Source: Microbacterium oxydans
GTDB taxonomy: Bacteria > Actinomycetota > Actinomycetes > Actinomycetales > Microbacteriaceae
DNA length: 64,000 bases
Assembly: GCF_026559675.1 (NCBI RefSeq)
Contig: NZ_CP092891.1
Location: 1,178,001-1,242,000, forward strand
Direction: 5' to 3'
Numbering within the stretch: the first letter of the stretch is position 1; every line of letters begins with the position of its first letter. A program made the position numbers and the translations under genes. The notes below the pieces were generated by a model. The model was not told where the DNA came from. It ran no database searches and saw only the letters and a program-made list of their open reading frames with translations. Below are positions 8,827 to 18,471 of this stretch, piece by piece.

Positions 8827-11520
8827 TCACCCGGTGTTCTGCAGGCCGGCGGCGACGCCGCTGACCGAGAGGAGGAGCAGTCGCTGCTGTTCGGCATCCG
8901 CTCCCGAGCCCGTGGGGTCCTCGCCCGCCGAGCGCAGCGCCCGCAGTGCACGGAGCTGGAGCAGCGAGAGCGCGTCGACGTACGGGCTGCGCAGCTGCAC
9001 GGCCCGCTGCAGCACGGGCTTGTTCTCCAGCAGGCTCTCGCCGCCGGTGAGCCGGATCACCCAGCGCCGGGTGATCGCGAGCTCGTCGAGCACAAGCTGC
9101 GCCAGGTCGTCGCGGTCGCCGAGCGCCAGGTACTGGCGGGCGATGCGCTCGTCGGTCTTGGCGAGACTCATCGCGACGTTGTCGATCATGGTGCGCAGCA
9201 GCGGCCACTCGCGATACGCCTCGATGAGCAGCTCCTCGTCGCCGACGGCGTCCAGCGCCGTGCCGAGTCCGAACCAGCCGGCCAGGTTGATGCGCGCCTG
9301 CGTCCACGCGAACACCCACGGGATGGCCCGAAGGTCTTCCAGCGACTCGACCGACAGCCCGCGGCGGGCAGGACGTGAGCCGAGCGCGAGCAGGCCGATC
9401 TCCTCGAGCGGGGTCACGGTGGCGAACCACGGGGCGAAGCCGTCGGCCTTCACGAGGGAGAAGAAGCGCTCGCGCGACGCGGCGTCCATGACCGAGGCGA
9501 CCTCGGCATAGCGCTCGGCCGCGCGGCTCGTGTGCGCCTCCTCGGTGGGGGAGGAGGCGAGCAGCGTCGCCGCAGCGACCTGATCGATGTGCCGCATCGC
9601 GATGGCGGGCTCGCCGTAGCGGGCGAAGATGACCTCGCCCTGCTCGGTGAGCTTGAACCGTCCGTCGACCGAGTGCGGCGGCTGCGCGAGGATGGCGGAG
9701 TTCGCGGGGCCGCCGCCACGTCCGAGGGCGCCGCCGCGTCCGTGGAAGAGGGTCAGCTCGATGTCGGACTCCTGCGCCCAGCGGGCGATCTTCTCCTGCG
9801 CCTCGTACAGCGCGAGGTTCGCCGCGACCGGGCCGACGTCCTTCGACGAGTCCGAGTAGCCGAGCATGACCTCGAGGCGGTTGCCGGTGGCGGCCATGCG
9901 CTCGCGGAACTCCGGGAAGGTGACGGCCTCGGCGAGGATCGCGGGAGCCGCCTGCAGGTCGGCGAAGGTCTCGAACAGCGGCACGACGTCGAGCACGGGC
10001 GCGTCGTCGCCGAGCGCGTGGCGGGCGAGGCGGTACACGTTGGCGAGGTCGGCGGCGGACTGGGTGAAGGAGACGACGTAGCGTCCGGCGGCGCGGGCAC
10101 CGCGGTCGTGCTGGATCTCGGCGATCGCACGGAACACCTCCAGCACCTCCTCGGTCTGCGCGCTGAGGGCCTCGCCGCCTTCGAGCTCGGCGAGTGCCTT
10201 CCGGTGCACCTGGGAGTGCTGGCGCACCTCGAGCTCGGTCAGGTGGAAGCCGTAGGTCTCGACCTGCCAGATCAGGTGCTGCACGCCGCCGAACGCGTGC
10301 CGCTTCGCGCCGGCCGCGGCGAGCGACGACTGCACCGCGCGCAGGTCTTCGAGCAGCTCTTCGGGACGGTGGTAGCCCTGCGTCGTGTCACCGTGCCGGG
10401 TGGCGGACACGCGCCGCGCCAGTACGAGCAGCACGCGACGGTGGGGCTCGTCGGGCGAGCGGGTGGCGAGCTCGGCGGCCAGTTCCGGCTCCGCGGCGGC
10501 GAACCGCTCCCAGAGCGCCGTGACCTCGGTGCTCGGCGGGGTGTCGTCCGACGCGAGGGTGAGGGTGCGACCGATGCGCTCCAGGGCGCGCTCGAGACCG
10601 CGCAGCACGTGGTCGGCGGCGATCTGCGACGCCTCCCGGGTGACGGAGGCGGTGACGAAGGGGTTGCCGTCACGGTCGCCGCCGACCCACGAGCCGATGC
10701 GCACGAACGCGGGCACCACCGGCGCGCTCGCCCCCGAATCCTCGCCGCGGAGGGCGTCGTCGATGCGGCGGTACACGTGGGGCACGGTCGTGAAGAGCGT
10801 CTCGTCGAACACGCCCATGACGGTGCGGACCTCGTCGGTCGGGGACGGCTTCTGCGAGCGCAGGGGCGCCGTGCGCCAGAGGGTGTCGATCTCCTCCAGC
10901 ATCCGCCGGCGGGCGCGGTGCTCCTCGGAACCGCCGGCGCTCGCCGCATCGTGCTGGGTGAGCAGCTCGGACAGCCGGCGGATGCTCGACGACACGGCGC
11001 GACGACGCGCCTCGGTCGGGTGCGCCGTGAAGACGGGGTGGAAGCGCAGACCCTCGAGGCGACGACGAGCCTCCTCCTCGCCGACCTCGGTGCGCAGTCG
11101 TGCGTACGCGGTCGCGACGGTGTCGGCGGCGTCCTCGCGTCCCGGCTGACCGGCGCGCTCGCGCAGTACCCGCACGCGCTGGTGCTCCTCGGCGAGGTTC
11201 ACCAGGTGGAAGTAGCAGGTGAAGGCGCGGGCGACCTCGTCGGCCCGGGCCACCGTGAACGATTCGGCGATCGTCGCGGCGCGCTCGAAGGCGTCCGGGG
11301 TCTCCTCGTCGTAGGCCTGGATCGTCGCGAGACGCAGCCGCTCGACGTCGTCGAACAGTCCGTCGCCGCCGGCTTCGCGCAGGACCTGCCCGAGCAGCTG
11401 CCCGAGCATCCTGACATCGGTGCGCATCGCATCGGGGATGCCGCGACCGGCTTCGAAGCGGCCGATCACGCGGATGGCCTCGGTGTTCGTGGGCTCGGAG
11501 AAGGAGTGTGCGGGGGTCAC
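8827..11520 (-). CDS. ppc: Phosphoenolpyruvate carboxylase
   Basis: PEPC carboxylates phosphoenolpyruvate to oxaloacetate, replenishing the TCA cycle. The 897-residue protein carries the family hallmarks in order: FTAHPTEARRR with the catalytic histidine, GGDRDGNPFVT, MLGYSDSSKDVG, FHGRGGALGRGGGP, and the C-terminal QNTG that ends the protein. GTG 11520 is preferred over an ATG at 11562 because TACTCT lies exactly six bases upstream of the GTG. The longer form would start upstream of that promoter. The gene is divergent from nhaA. Confidence 0.95.
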   Translation of the reverse strand: MTPAHSFSEPTNTEAIRVIGRFEAGRGIPDAMRTDVRMLGQLLGQVLREAGGDGLFDDVERLRLATIQAYDEETPDAFERAATIAESFTVARADEVARAFTCYFHLVNLAEEHQRVRVLRERAGQPGREDAADTVATAYARLRTEVGEEEARRRLEGLRFHPVFTAHPTEARRRAVSSSIRRLSELLTQHDAASAGGSEEHRARRRMLEEIDTLWRTAPLRSQKPSPTDEVRTVMGVFDETLFTTVPHVYRRIDDALRGEDSGASAPVVPAFVRIGSWVGGDRDGNPFVTASVTREASQIAADHVLRGLERALERIGRTLTLASDDTPPSTEVTALWERFAAAEPELAAELATRSPDEPHRRVLLVLARRVSATRHGDTTQGYHRPEELLEDLRAVQSSLAAAGAKRHAFGGVQHLIWQVETYGFHLTELEVRQHSQVHRKALAELEGGEALSAQTEEVLEVFRAIAEIQHDRGARAAGRYVVSFTQSAADLANVYRLARHALGDDAPVLDVVPLFETFADLQAAPAILAEAVTFPEFRERMAATGNRLEVMLGYSDSSKDVGPVAANLALYEAQEKIARWAQESDIELTLFHGRGGALGRGGGPANSAILAQPPHSVDGRFKLTEQGEVIFARYGEPAIAMRHIDQVAAATLLASSPTEEAHTSRAAERYAEVASVMDAASRERFFSLVKADGFAPWFATVTPLEEIGLLALGSRPARRGLSVESLEDLRAIPWVFAWTQARINLAGWFGLGTALDAVGDEELLIEAYREWPLLRTMIDNVAMSLAKTDERIARQYLALGDRDDLAQLVLDELAITRRWVIRLTGGESLLENKPVLQRAVQLRSPYVDALSLLQLRALRALRSAGEDPTGSGADAEQQRLLLLSVSGVAAGLQNTG

Positions 11521-11631
11521 CCTTCGAGAGTATCCCGCGTGAGAGGGGTGTCCTGCACGCATGACGATGTGCTCCGAAACGGGCCGAAGCGGGGAGGCGC
11601 CGAGACGTACCGGCGACCTACGATGGGGGGA

Positions 11632-12801
11632 ATGCGCATCTCAGCGAACCCCCTCCGCGGCCAGCAGTTCCCCGCCGTCCTGCTCCTCGTCGCGGCGGGA
11701 CTCGGCCTGCTCCTCGCGAACCTTCCCACGCACGATGCGCTCGCCGCCTTCCTCGACTTCCACATCGCCGTCCCCGGCACCGATCTCGACCTGTCGATCG
11801 CGCACTGGGTGTCGGACGGCCTGCTCGCGGTCTTCTTCCTCGTCGTGGCCATCGAGCTGCGCCATGAACTGACCCACGGCGAGCTCGACTCCCCGCGCAA
11901 GGCGGTGCAGCCCGCGATCGCCGCGACCGGCGGCGTGCTGGTCCCGATCGCGGTGTACCTGCTCATCGCGGGCGGCGACGCCTCGACGGCGTCCGGCTGG
12001 CCCATCCCGACCGCCACCGACATCGCCTTCGCGCTCGGTGTCCTCGCGATGTTCGGACGCGGCCTGCCGTCCCGGGTCCGGGTGTTCCTCCTCGCTCTCG
12101 CGATCCTCGACGACATCATCGGCATCATCTTCATCGCCGTCCTGTTCGCCGCGGACGTGCAGTGGCTGCAGCTCGCCCTCGCGGTGGTCGGCGTCGCCGT
12201 GTTCTGGGCGCTCAGCCGACTCCTGCACGCGAAGGGCCATCCGCTGATCGCCGTCGCCATGGTCCTGGTCGGCGTCGTCACCTGGGGTCTCGTCGCCTCG
12301 TCCGGCATCCACGCGACGATCGCCGGCGTGCTGCTGGGCCTCGTGATGTCGCCGGTGCCCGCCGCCCGCACACGGCATGCGCTCGAGCCGACGGTGAACG
12401 GCGTCATCCTCCCGGTCTTCGCCTTCGTCGCGGCCTTCGTCGTGATCCCGGCCCTGTCCCTCGGGCAGCTGTCGCCGGCGTTCTGGGCGATCGTTGTCGC
12501 TCTCCCCGTCGGCAAGATCATCGGCATCTCGCTGTTCGGCTGGCTCGCGATGCGCATCCGTCCGAAGGGTGCGGAGCCGGCGCTGCCGTTCGCCGACATC
12601 CTCGCCGCCGGCGCCCTCGGCGGCATCGGCTTCACGGTGTCGCTGCTGCTGGCGAACCTGGCCTTCGCGAGCGACGGCGGCATCCGGGATCAGGCCATCC
12701 TGGGCGTGCTCGTCGGCTCGCTGATCGCCCTCGTGCTGTCGGCGTTCGTCGTGTCGCTGCGGGCGCGCTGGTACCGTCGGGTCGCATCCGCCTCCTCGTG
12801 A
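11632..12801 (+). CDS. nhaA: Na+/H+ antiporter NhaA
   Basis: NhaA expels sodium in exchange for protons across the cytoplasmic membrane. The 389-residue protein has about 12 hydrophobic helices, the essential aspartate pair in AILDDIIGI (D160-D161) and the TATDIAFALGVLA segment (D130) that matches the third conserved aspartate. TACGAT lies seven bases before the ATG, and the six G residues between could also act as a weak ribosome binding site. An in-frame ATG at 11623 overlaps that hexamer and is less likely. mazG follows after 37 bases. Confidence 0.93.
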   Translation: MRISANPLRGQQFPAVLLLVAAGLGLLLANLPTHDALAAFLDFHIAVPGTDLDLSIAHWVSDGLLAVFFLVVAIELRHELTHGELDSPRKAVQPAIAATGGVLVPIAVYLLIAGGDASTASGWPIPTATDIAFALGVLAMFGRGLPSRVRVFLLALAILDDIIGIIFIAVLFAADVQWLQLALAVVGVAVFWALSRLLHAKGHPLIAVAMVLVGVVTWGLVASSGIHATIAGVLLGLVMSPVPAARTRHALEPTVNGVILPVFAFVAAFVVIPALSLGQLSPAFWAIVVALPVGKIIGISLFGWLAMRIRPKGAEPALPFADILAAGALGGIGFTVSLLLANLAFASDGGIRDQAILGVLVGSLIALVLSAFVVSLRARWYRRVASASS

Positions 12802-12838
12802 GCGCGGCGCCCCGCTCCGAGAGATCCAAGGAGAGAGT

Positions 12839-13498
12839 GTGAGCCCTCAGACCGAGTCCGGTACGGATGCCGACGACCCGCTGCGCATCGCCGCCGAGAC
12901 CATGCACGCCGTGCGCGAGCGGTGCGTGTGGTCGCAGCAGATCACGCATCGCGACCTCGTGCCGTATCTGATCGAGGAGTCGCACGAGGTGATCGACGCC
13001 GTCGAGGCCGGCACCCGCGACGATCTGCGGGAGGAGCTGGGCGACCTGCTGTGGCAGGTGCTGTTCCACGCGGCGATCGCGGCGCAGGACCCGGAGGACC
13101 CGTTCGACATCGACGACGTCGCACGCACGCTCACCGAGAAGATGGTGCGTCGGCATCCGCACGTCTTCGCGGGCGAGGTGGCGGAGACGCCGGAGCAGGT
13201 CCTCGTGCACTGGAACGCCGCGAAGGCCGCGGAGAAGCGCACCCGCCGCAGCGTGCTCGACGGCGTGCCCCGGGGGATGCCGGCGCTCGGGCTCGCGCAG
13301 AAGCTCGCCGGACGCGCGTCGGGAGTGGGGGTCACGGTCGAAGCCGCCGCCGCACCGGCGTCCGAGGCGGAGCTCGGCGATGCGCTGCTCGCCCTCGTGG
13401 CCACGGCGCGCGCCGAGGGGTGGGACGCCGAGCGGGCGCTGCGCGAGCGGCTGCGCGTGCTGGAAGACGACGTGCGGGCCGCCGAAGCGGCATCCTGA
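12839..13498 (+). CDS. mazG: MazG-family nucleoside triphosphate pyrophosphohydrolase
   Basis: MazG hydrolyses (d)NTPs, including damaged ones, to monophosphates and pyrophosphate. The 219-residue protein has the metal-binding EExxE as EESHE (E46, E47, E50) and ExxD as ELGD (E66-D69). A CVWSQQITH segment corresponds to the C-PWD-QTH motif of full-length MazG, and a second, weaker MazG-like half follows. The GTG start is set by AAGGAGAGA about 4 bases upstream. By recollection it occupies the place of Rv1021 between mfd and eno in the mycobacterial order. Confidence 0.9.
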   Translation: MSPQTESGTDADDPLRIAAETMHAVRERCVWSQQITHRDLVPYLIEESHEVIDAVEAGTRDDLREELGDLLWQVLFHAAIAAQDPEDPFDIDDVARTLTEKMVRRHPHVFAGEVAETPEQVLVHWNAAKAAEKRTRRSVLDGVPRGMPALGLAQKLAGRASGVGVTVEAAAAPASEAELGDALLALVATARAEGWDAERALRERLRVLEDDVRAAEAAS

Positions 13499-13539
13499 TC
13501 CCGGCGCGGCGGCGTCGACAGACCTGGGAAGATGGAGCC

Positions 13540-14817
13540 GTGGCTACTGTGAACCCGCCGCGCGGCATGCGCGACATCCTCCCCGCCGACAAGGCCCGCC
13601 GTGAGCGCGTGCTCTCCGTCATCCGCGATCGATACCTCGCGCACGGATTCGACGAGATCGAGACGCCGGTCGTCGAGGACTACGACCGCCTGCATGCCGG
13701 CATCGGCGGCGACAACGAGAAGCTCTCGTACAACATCCTGCGCCGCGGCCTCGACGCCGACGCGATCCGCGCTGCGGCCGACGACCCGGCTGCGCTCTCC
13801 GACCTCGGCCTCCGCTACGACCTCACCGTGCCGCTCGCACGCTTCTACGCGAGCAACCGCGGGCAGCTCCCGACCGTGTTCCGCTCGATCCAGATCGGTC
13901 CGGTCTGGCGTGCCGAGCGTCCGCAGAAGGGGCGCTACCGCCAGTTCGTGCAGTGCGACATCGATATCATGGGCGACGACTCCGCGCGCGCCGAGGCCGA
14001 GCTGATGGTCGCCTCGCTCGACGCCGTCGACGCGCTCGGACTCGAGGGCGCGACCGTGCGCATCAACGACCGGGGCGTGCTCGACTGGATGCTGGACAGC
14101 TTCGGCTTCACGGCCGAGGAGCGCCCGGGCGTGCTCATCACGATCGACAAGCTCGACAAGATCGGCCCGGAGGGCGTCGCGACCGAGCTGCGCGAGCGCA
14201 GTGCGTCGACCGCGGCCGCCGATGCGTTCGACGCCTTCCTGCGCCGCCCGCAGACCATGGAGTACAACCCGTTCGGCGAGCGGCAGATCCGCAAGGCGCT
14301 GCCCGAGGGGGCGCCCGCCGAGCTGGTCGAGCACCTGGTCGGCATCGGCGAGGCGGTCGCCGCGGGGCGCGGCCAGTCCGACATCCCGCTCGTCTTCGAC
14401 CCGTTCCTCGTGCGCGGCATGGGCTACTACACCGGCACGATCTTCGAGCTCGCGCACCCCTCCGTCAGCTACTCGCTCGGCGGCGGCGGACGCTACGACG
14501 GCATGATCGGCCGGTTCCTCGGACAGCAGGTCCCGGCCGTCGGGTTCTCTCTCGGGTTCGAGCGTCTCGTCGATCTGATCGCCGAGGATGCCGACGCCGA
14601 GGCGCAGGCGGTCGTGCTCATCCACGATGCCGACGTGCCGGTCGCCGATCTCGTCCGCCACAAGGCCGCGCTCATCGCGGAGGGCGCGCGCGTGCGGCTC
14701 GAGCGCCGGACGAAGAACGTCAAGGCGCTGCTGGAGCGTTCGGCGGCCGACGGGTACACCGCCTTCGCGACCGTGTCCGCGGGCACCGGCGAGCTGGAGC
14801 TCAAGCCGCTCTCCTGA
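13540..14817 (+). CDS. hisS: Histidyl-tRNA synthetase
   Basis: This class II synthetase charges tRNA-His. The 425-residue protein has motif 2 (GPVWRAERPQKGRYRQFVQC), the histidine-binding region VRGMGYYTGTIFE, motif 3 (GGGGRYDGM and VGFSLGFERL), and a C-terminal anticodon-binding domain (about 330-425). GTG 13540 gives MATVNPPRGMRDILP, the normal family start. GAAGAT with a six-base spacer, or the GGAG just upstream, could set initiation. It follows mazG by 41 bases. Confidence 0.95.
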   Translation: MATVNPPRGMRDILPADKARRERVLSVIRDRYLAHGFDEIETPVVEDYDRLHAGIGGDNEKLSYNILRRGLDADAIRAAADDPAALSDLGLRYDLTVPLARFYASNRGQLPTVFRSIQIGPVWRAERPQKGRYRQFVQCDIDIMGDDSARAEAELMVASLDAVDALGLEGATVRINDRGVLDWMLDSFGFTAEERPGVLITIDKLDKIGPEGVATELRERSASTAAADAFDAFLRRPQTMEYNPFGERQIRKALPEGAPAELVEHLVGIGEAVAAGRGQSDIPLVFDPFLVRGMGYYTGTIFELAHPSVSYSLGGGGRYDGMIGRFLGQQVPAVGFSLGFERLVDLIAEDADAEAQAVVLIHDADVPVADLVRHKAALIAEGARVRLERRTKNVKALLERSAADGYTAFATVSAGTGELELKPLS

Positions 14818-14870
14818 CGCGGCTCGGATCCGTTCACGCCGCGTTCACGGCAACGCGGTGGAATCGGGGC

Positions 14871-15692
14871 GTGACTCGCGTTCGCATCCCGGTGGTCGTG
14901 CGACCGATCCTCGTGGCGCTGACCGTCGCCGCGGCGCTCGGGGGCGTCCGTCTCGTGCTCGCGCAGCAGGCCGCTCTCGCGCGTAAGCGCATCGGCAAGC
15001 CGCTGGGGGAGGAGTCCCTCGACGCGGACCGTGTCTGGCGCGGCGCTCTCGACGGGGAGCCGCTCGAACTGCTCGTGCTCGGAGACTCGATCGCCGCCGG
15101 TCTCGGAGCGGAACATCGCAAGGAGACGCTGGGCGGGCGTCTGGCGAAGGCGACCGCACGCCGGATGCACCGTCCGGTCCGGCTGCGTACGGCTGCGGTC
15201 GTCGGCTCGGAGTCGCCGGACCTGCCGGACCAGCTCGACGCGCTGCCCGCGGAGTACCACCCGCACGTGGCCGTGATCGTCGTGGGCGGCAACGACGTCA
15301 CCCACCGCCTCCCCGTCGCCCTGTCGGCGCAGCACCTGCACGAGACGATCCGCCGACTGCGGGGGACGGGTGCCGAGGTCGTCGTGGGCACCTGCCCCGA
15401 CCTCGGTGCGTTGCGCGCGGTGCCGCAGCCCCTCCGACGGATCGCGTCGAGCCTGTCGCGCCGTCTCGCCGAGATCCAGGACGAGACGGCCCGACGGGCG
15501 GGCGCGGAGCCGGTCGATCTGCGCCGCGCGGTGGGGCCGATGTTCTTCGACGAGCCGGAGGCGATGTTCAGCCTCGACCGCTTCCATCCGAGCGCACTGG
15601 GCTATCGGCGTACGGCCGAGGCCCTGCTCCCCGCCGTCAGTCGTGCGGCGGAGAGGGCGCTCAGCTCGCGCCGTCCTCCGGTGCCGCGCTGA
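14871..15692 (+). CDS. Membrane-anchored SGNH/GDSL hydrolase
   Basis: The 273-residue protein has an N-terminal hydrophobic segment (about 8-32) followed by an SGNH hydrolase domain. The catalytic blocks are visible: block I LVLGDSIAAG with S73, VVGGNDVTH with N141, and DRFHPSALGYR with D236 and H239. It is predicted to be an esterase or lipase facing outside the membrane; the substrate is unknown. The GTG start lies 53 bases after hisS. Its 3' end overlaps the convergent VOC gene by 32 bases. Confidence 0.85.
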   Translation: MTRVRIPVVVRPILVALTVAAALGGVRLVLAQQAALARKRIGKPLGEESLDADRVWRGALDGEPLELLVLGDSIAAGLGAEHRKETLGGRLAKATARRMHRPVRLRTAAVVGSESPDLPDQLDALPAEYHPHVAVIVVGGNDVTHRLPVALSAQHLHETIRRLRGTGAEVVVGTCPDLGALRAVPQPLRRIASSLSRRLAEIQDETARRAGAEPVDLRRAVGPMFFDEPEAMFSLDRFHPSALGYRRTAEALLPAVSRAAERALSSRRPPVPR

Positions 15693-16203
15693 ACGACGCC
15701 GCCCACTCCGCGACCCGACGGCTGCTCTCCTCCTCGGAGATGTCCTCGACGCGGGTCATCACCGACCAGCGCACCCCGAACGGGTCGCGGATGCTGGCGA
15801 AGCGGTCGCCCGAGACGAACGGTGCCGGGGCTTCCCGCACCGTCGCCCCGGCCGCGACGGCCTTCTCCACGACGGCGTCGACGTCGGAGACGTAGAGCCC
15901 GAGGGAGTAGCAGTCGTCCTCGCCGTCGGGCGCGGGCACGAGGTGGTACTCGGGGTTGGGCTCACCGAGTTGCAGGAGTCCCACCCCGAAGTCGAGGTCG
16001 GCGTGCGCGACGAGGCCCTCGAACTCGGTCACGTCGACGACCCGCGCACCGAAGACGTCGCGGTAGAACTCGATCGCCTGCTTCGCGTGGGGGATGGCCA
16101 GGAAGGGGGTCAGGGAGGTCGCGCCGTTCGGCCGTCCCGCTGTCGTGTACGTGCCGGTCGCGCCGGTGGTGCGGATGTCGTCCGTGGACGTGTCTTCGCT
16201 CAT
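15661..16203 (-). CDS. VOC-superfamily (glyoxalase/PhnB-like) protein
   Basis: The 180-residue protein has the two-module layout of PhnB-like VOC proteins: TPFLAIPHAKQAIEFYRDVF at the start of the first module, then YSLGLYVSDVDAVVEKA and IRDPFGVRWSVMTR closing the second. Such proteins bind small molecules or antibiotics, or act as isomerases; no substrate is inferable. ATG 16203 follows TACCGT by six bases. It is divergent from an AraC-family gene with 86 bp between starts, suggesting the pair may be co-controlled. Confidence 0.8.
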   Translation of the reverse strand: MSEDTSTDDIRTTGATGTYTTAGRPNGATSLTPFLAIPHAKQAIEFYRDVFGARVVDVTEFEGLVAHADLDFGVGLLQLGEPNPEYHLVPAPDGEDDCYSLGLYVSDVDAVVEKAVAAGATVREAPAPFVSGDRFASIRDPFGVRWSVMTRVEDISEEESSRRVAEWAASFSAAPEDGAS

Positions 16204-16289
16204 GTGGCCACGGTATGTCGGGCGAGGAGCCGGTGACTTGAAGATCCGCGACAACCTCCGCTGTCTGCCTCGAGGCCTACGCTGAGCGC

Positions 16290-17078
16290 ATGGTGAACCC
16301 GACCCGCGGCGTGCTCTATCCCTCGCGCCTGCCGCAGTTCCATCGGCTGCCCGCCCCGGCCGCGGTGGCCGACCTGGTCGCCTGGTTCTGGATCCCGGAG
16401 TGGGACATCGAGCCCGGGCGCTCCTCGCGCCAGGAGATCGTGTCGTACCCCGCGCTCAACCTCGTCGTCGACGCAGGATCGGTCACGCTGTCCGGCGCGA
16501 CGACGCGTGCCTCCCACCGCGATCTGCACGGGCGCGGCTGGGCCGTCGGCGCGCTCCTGCGCCCCGCCGCGGTCGCCGCGCTGATCGACGACCCCGTGGC
16601 GCTGGTCGACGGGGAGCGGGTGATCGAGTCGCCGGAGGCCTCCGCGCTGCGCGAGGCCGTGGTCGCGGCGATGACGTCCGGCGAGGGCCATCGCGAGCGT
16701 GCGGTCGCGGTCTTCGCCGACGGGCTCGGGGAGCGGGTGGGCCCCGTGGGCGACTCGGCGCACCAGGCCAACGCGCTGATGGAGGTGCTGATGGGGGAGG
16801 AAGCGGCGCTCACTCCGGAGGAGGCCGCCACACGTCTGGCCGTCTCGGTGCGGACGCTTCAGCGGATGACGCACCGCCACGTCGGTCTCTCGCCCGCGGC
16901 GATGATCCGTCGTCGACGGCTGCAGGAGGCCGCGCAGCGCATTCGGGAGGAACCGGACGTCGATCTGGCGTCGATCGCGGCCGAGCTCGGATATGCGGAT
17001 CACGCCCATCTGACGCGCGACTTCCGGTCCGTGCTCGGGATCGCACCGCGCGCCTACCGTTCCGAGTCGGGCCGCTGA
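16290..17078 (+). CDS. AraC-family transcriptional regulator
   Basis: The 262-residue protein has an N-terminal ligand/dimerisation domain and a C-terminal AraC double helix-turn-helix (about 165-258). The first helix-turn-helix is around EEAATRLAVSVRTLQRMTHR; the signature segment follows (IAAELGYADHAHLTRDFRS). TACGCT sits six bases before the ATG, so the transcript is probably leaderless. The shared 86-bp promoter region with the VOC gene makes that gene the most obvious target. Confidence 0.85.
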   Translation: MVNPTRGVLYPSRLPQFHRLPAPAAVADLVAWFWIPEWDIEPGRSSRQEIVSYPALNLVVDAGSVTLSGATTRASHRDLHGRGWAVGALLRPAAVAALIDDPVALVDGERVIESPEASALREAVVAAMTSGEGHRERAVAVFADGLGERVGPVGDSAHQANALMEVLMGEEAALTPEEAATRLAVSVRTLQRMTHRHVGLSPAAMIRRRRLQEAAQRIREEPDVDLASIAAELGYADHAHLTRDFRSVLGIAPRAYRSESGR

Positions 17079-17080
17079 CG

Positions 17081-18310
17081 TCAGGCCCGTGCGAGCCGGA
17101 GCCGCAGCATCCGGTACGCGATGCCGAGCACGACGACGGCGGTCCCGAGGAGCGACGCCAGCACCGGGAGCGTGTTCACCAGGACCAGGCAGCCGAGAGC
17201 GCCGAGCACCTGCAGGGCGCGGGGATAGCGGCGGACGGACCCGGTCTGGCGGAACGCGGCCGCGTTCGCGATCAGGTAGTACAGCAGCACGCCGAACGAC
17301 GAGAAGCCGATCGCCTGCCGGAGATCGGCGACGATCACGACGGCGATCACGATCACGGCGATCGCGATCTCCGCGCGCTGCGGCACCCGGTGGCGTTCGT
17401 CGATCTTCGCCAGGAAGCGCGGCACGTCGCTCTCCCTCGCCATGGCCAGGGTCGTGCGCCCGATTCCGGTCAGCAGCGCCAGCAGCGCGCCCAGGGCGGC
17501 CATCGCCGCGGCCACGCGGACGATCGGTGCGAGCTCCGGCGCTCCTGCGGCGACGAGCAGGTCCACGAGCGGTGCGGTCGAGCCGATGGCGTCGGCGCCG
17601 AGGACGAGGACCACGGCGAGCGCGACCAGCACATAGACCACGACGGCCCCGCCGAGGGCGAGGACGATCGCGCGGGGGATGGTGCGCGCGGGATCGACCA
17701 CCTCCTCGCCCATGGTCGCGATGCGCGCGTAGCCGGCGAACGCGAAGAACAGCAGCCCGGCTCCCTGCAGCACGCCGTACGCCGTGGGGTCGGGGAGCGG
17801 CGCCGGCGTGGCGACCGCGGCGCCGCCGAAACCGACCCCGACCGCGACGGCGAGCCCGAGCAGGGAGCACACGACCAGAACGCGCGTGAGCAGTGCCGTG
17901 CGGGTCACGCCGAAGCAGTTGACGACGGCGAGCGCGGCGACGGCCACCACGGCGACGGGCACCTGCCAGCCCTCGGGAGCGGCGTAGGCGGCGAAGGTCA
18001 TCGCCATGGCGGCGCAGCTGGCGATCTTGCCGATCACGAAGCTCCATCCGGCGATGAAGCCCCACCACGGCCCGATCTCCGCGCGGGCGTAAGCGTATGT
18101 CCCGCCCGCGACGGGATGCGCGGCGGCGAGCTGGGCGGAGGAGGTCGCGTTGCAGTACGCCACGACCGCGGCGATCCCGAGCGCGATCAGGATGCCGCTC
18201 CCGGCGACGCCGATCGCCGGTGCCCACACCGCGAACACGCCGGCGCCGATCATCGAGCCGAGGCCGATGGCGACGGCGTCTCCGAGCGTCAGGCGGCGGG
18301 CGAGGGGCAT
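17081..18310 (-). CDS. APC-superfamily amino acid/polyamine permease
   Basis: The 409-residue membrane protein has about 12 hydrophobic helices. It begins LTLGDAVAIGLGSMIGAGVFA, containing the G-S-M-I-G-A-G substrate-binding turn of APC transporters, and has an FAFAGYARIATMGEEV motif in TM6. It is predicted to import an amino acid or amine. ATG 18310 is chosen because the transporter core begins immediately after it; the longer reading to 18406 adds non-family sequence. It converges on the AraC gene with stops 2 bp apart. Confidence 0.85.
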   Translation of the reverse strand: MPLARRLTLGDAVAIGLGSMIGAGVFAVWAPAIGVAGSGILIALGIAAVVAYCNATSSAQLAAAHPVAGGTYAYARAEIGPWWGFIAGWSFVIGKIASCAAMAMTFAAYAAPEGWQVPVAVVAVAALAVVNCFGVTRTALLTRVLVVCSLLGLAVAVGVGFGGAAVATPAPLPDPTAYGVLQGAGLLFFAFAGYARIATMGEEVVDPARTIPRAIVLALGGAVVVYVLVALAVVLVLGADAIGSTAPLVDLLVAAGAPELAPIVRVAAAMAALGALLALLTGIGRTTLAMARESDVPRFLAKIDERHRVPQRAEIAIAVIVIAVVIVADLRQAIGFSSFGVLLYYLIANAAAFRQTGSVRRYPRALQVLGALGCLVLVNTLPVLASLLGTAVVVLGIAYRMLRLRLARA

Positions 18311-18471
18311 CCCGTCATGGTGGCACGCAGCGGTGAACGGCGGGTGGCCGGGACGGCGATGGTCACGATCCGCGATCCGCGGGGGCTCGCATATGCTGGG
18401 TTCCACGTCTGGGGCCCGAGCGGTGACATCGCGAGCGCACGCGGTCCAGATGGATACCGGGGGGTGTCTTC

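Noticed and set aside
9532..11600. A long plus-strand open frame opposite ppc, in frame with nhaA
   Set aside because: It is antisense to a clear ppc gene; only the part from 11632 has a family match (NhaA) and a proper promoter/start.
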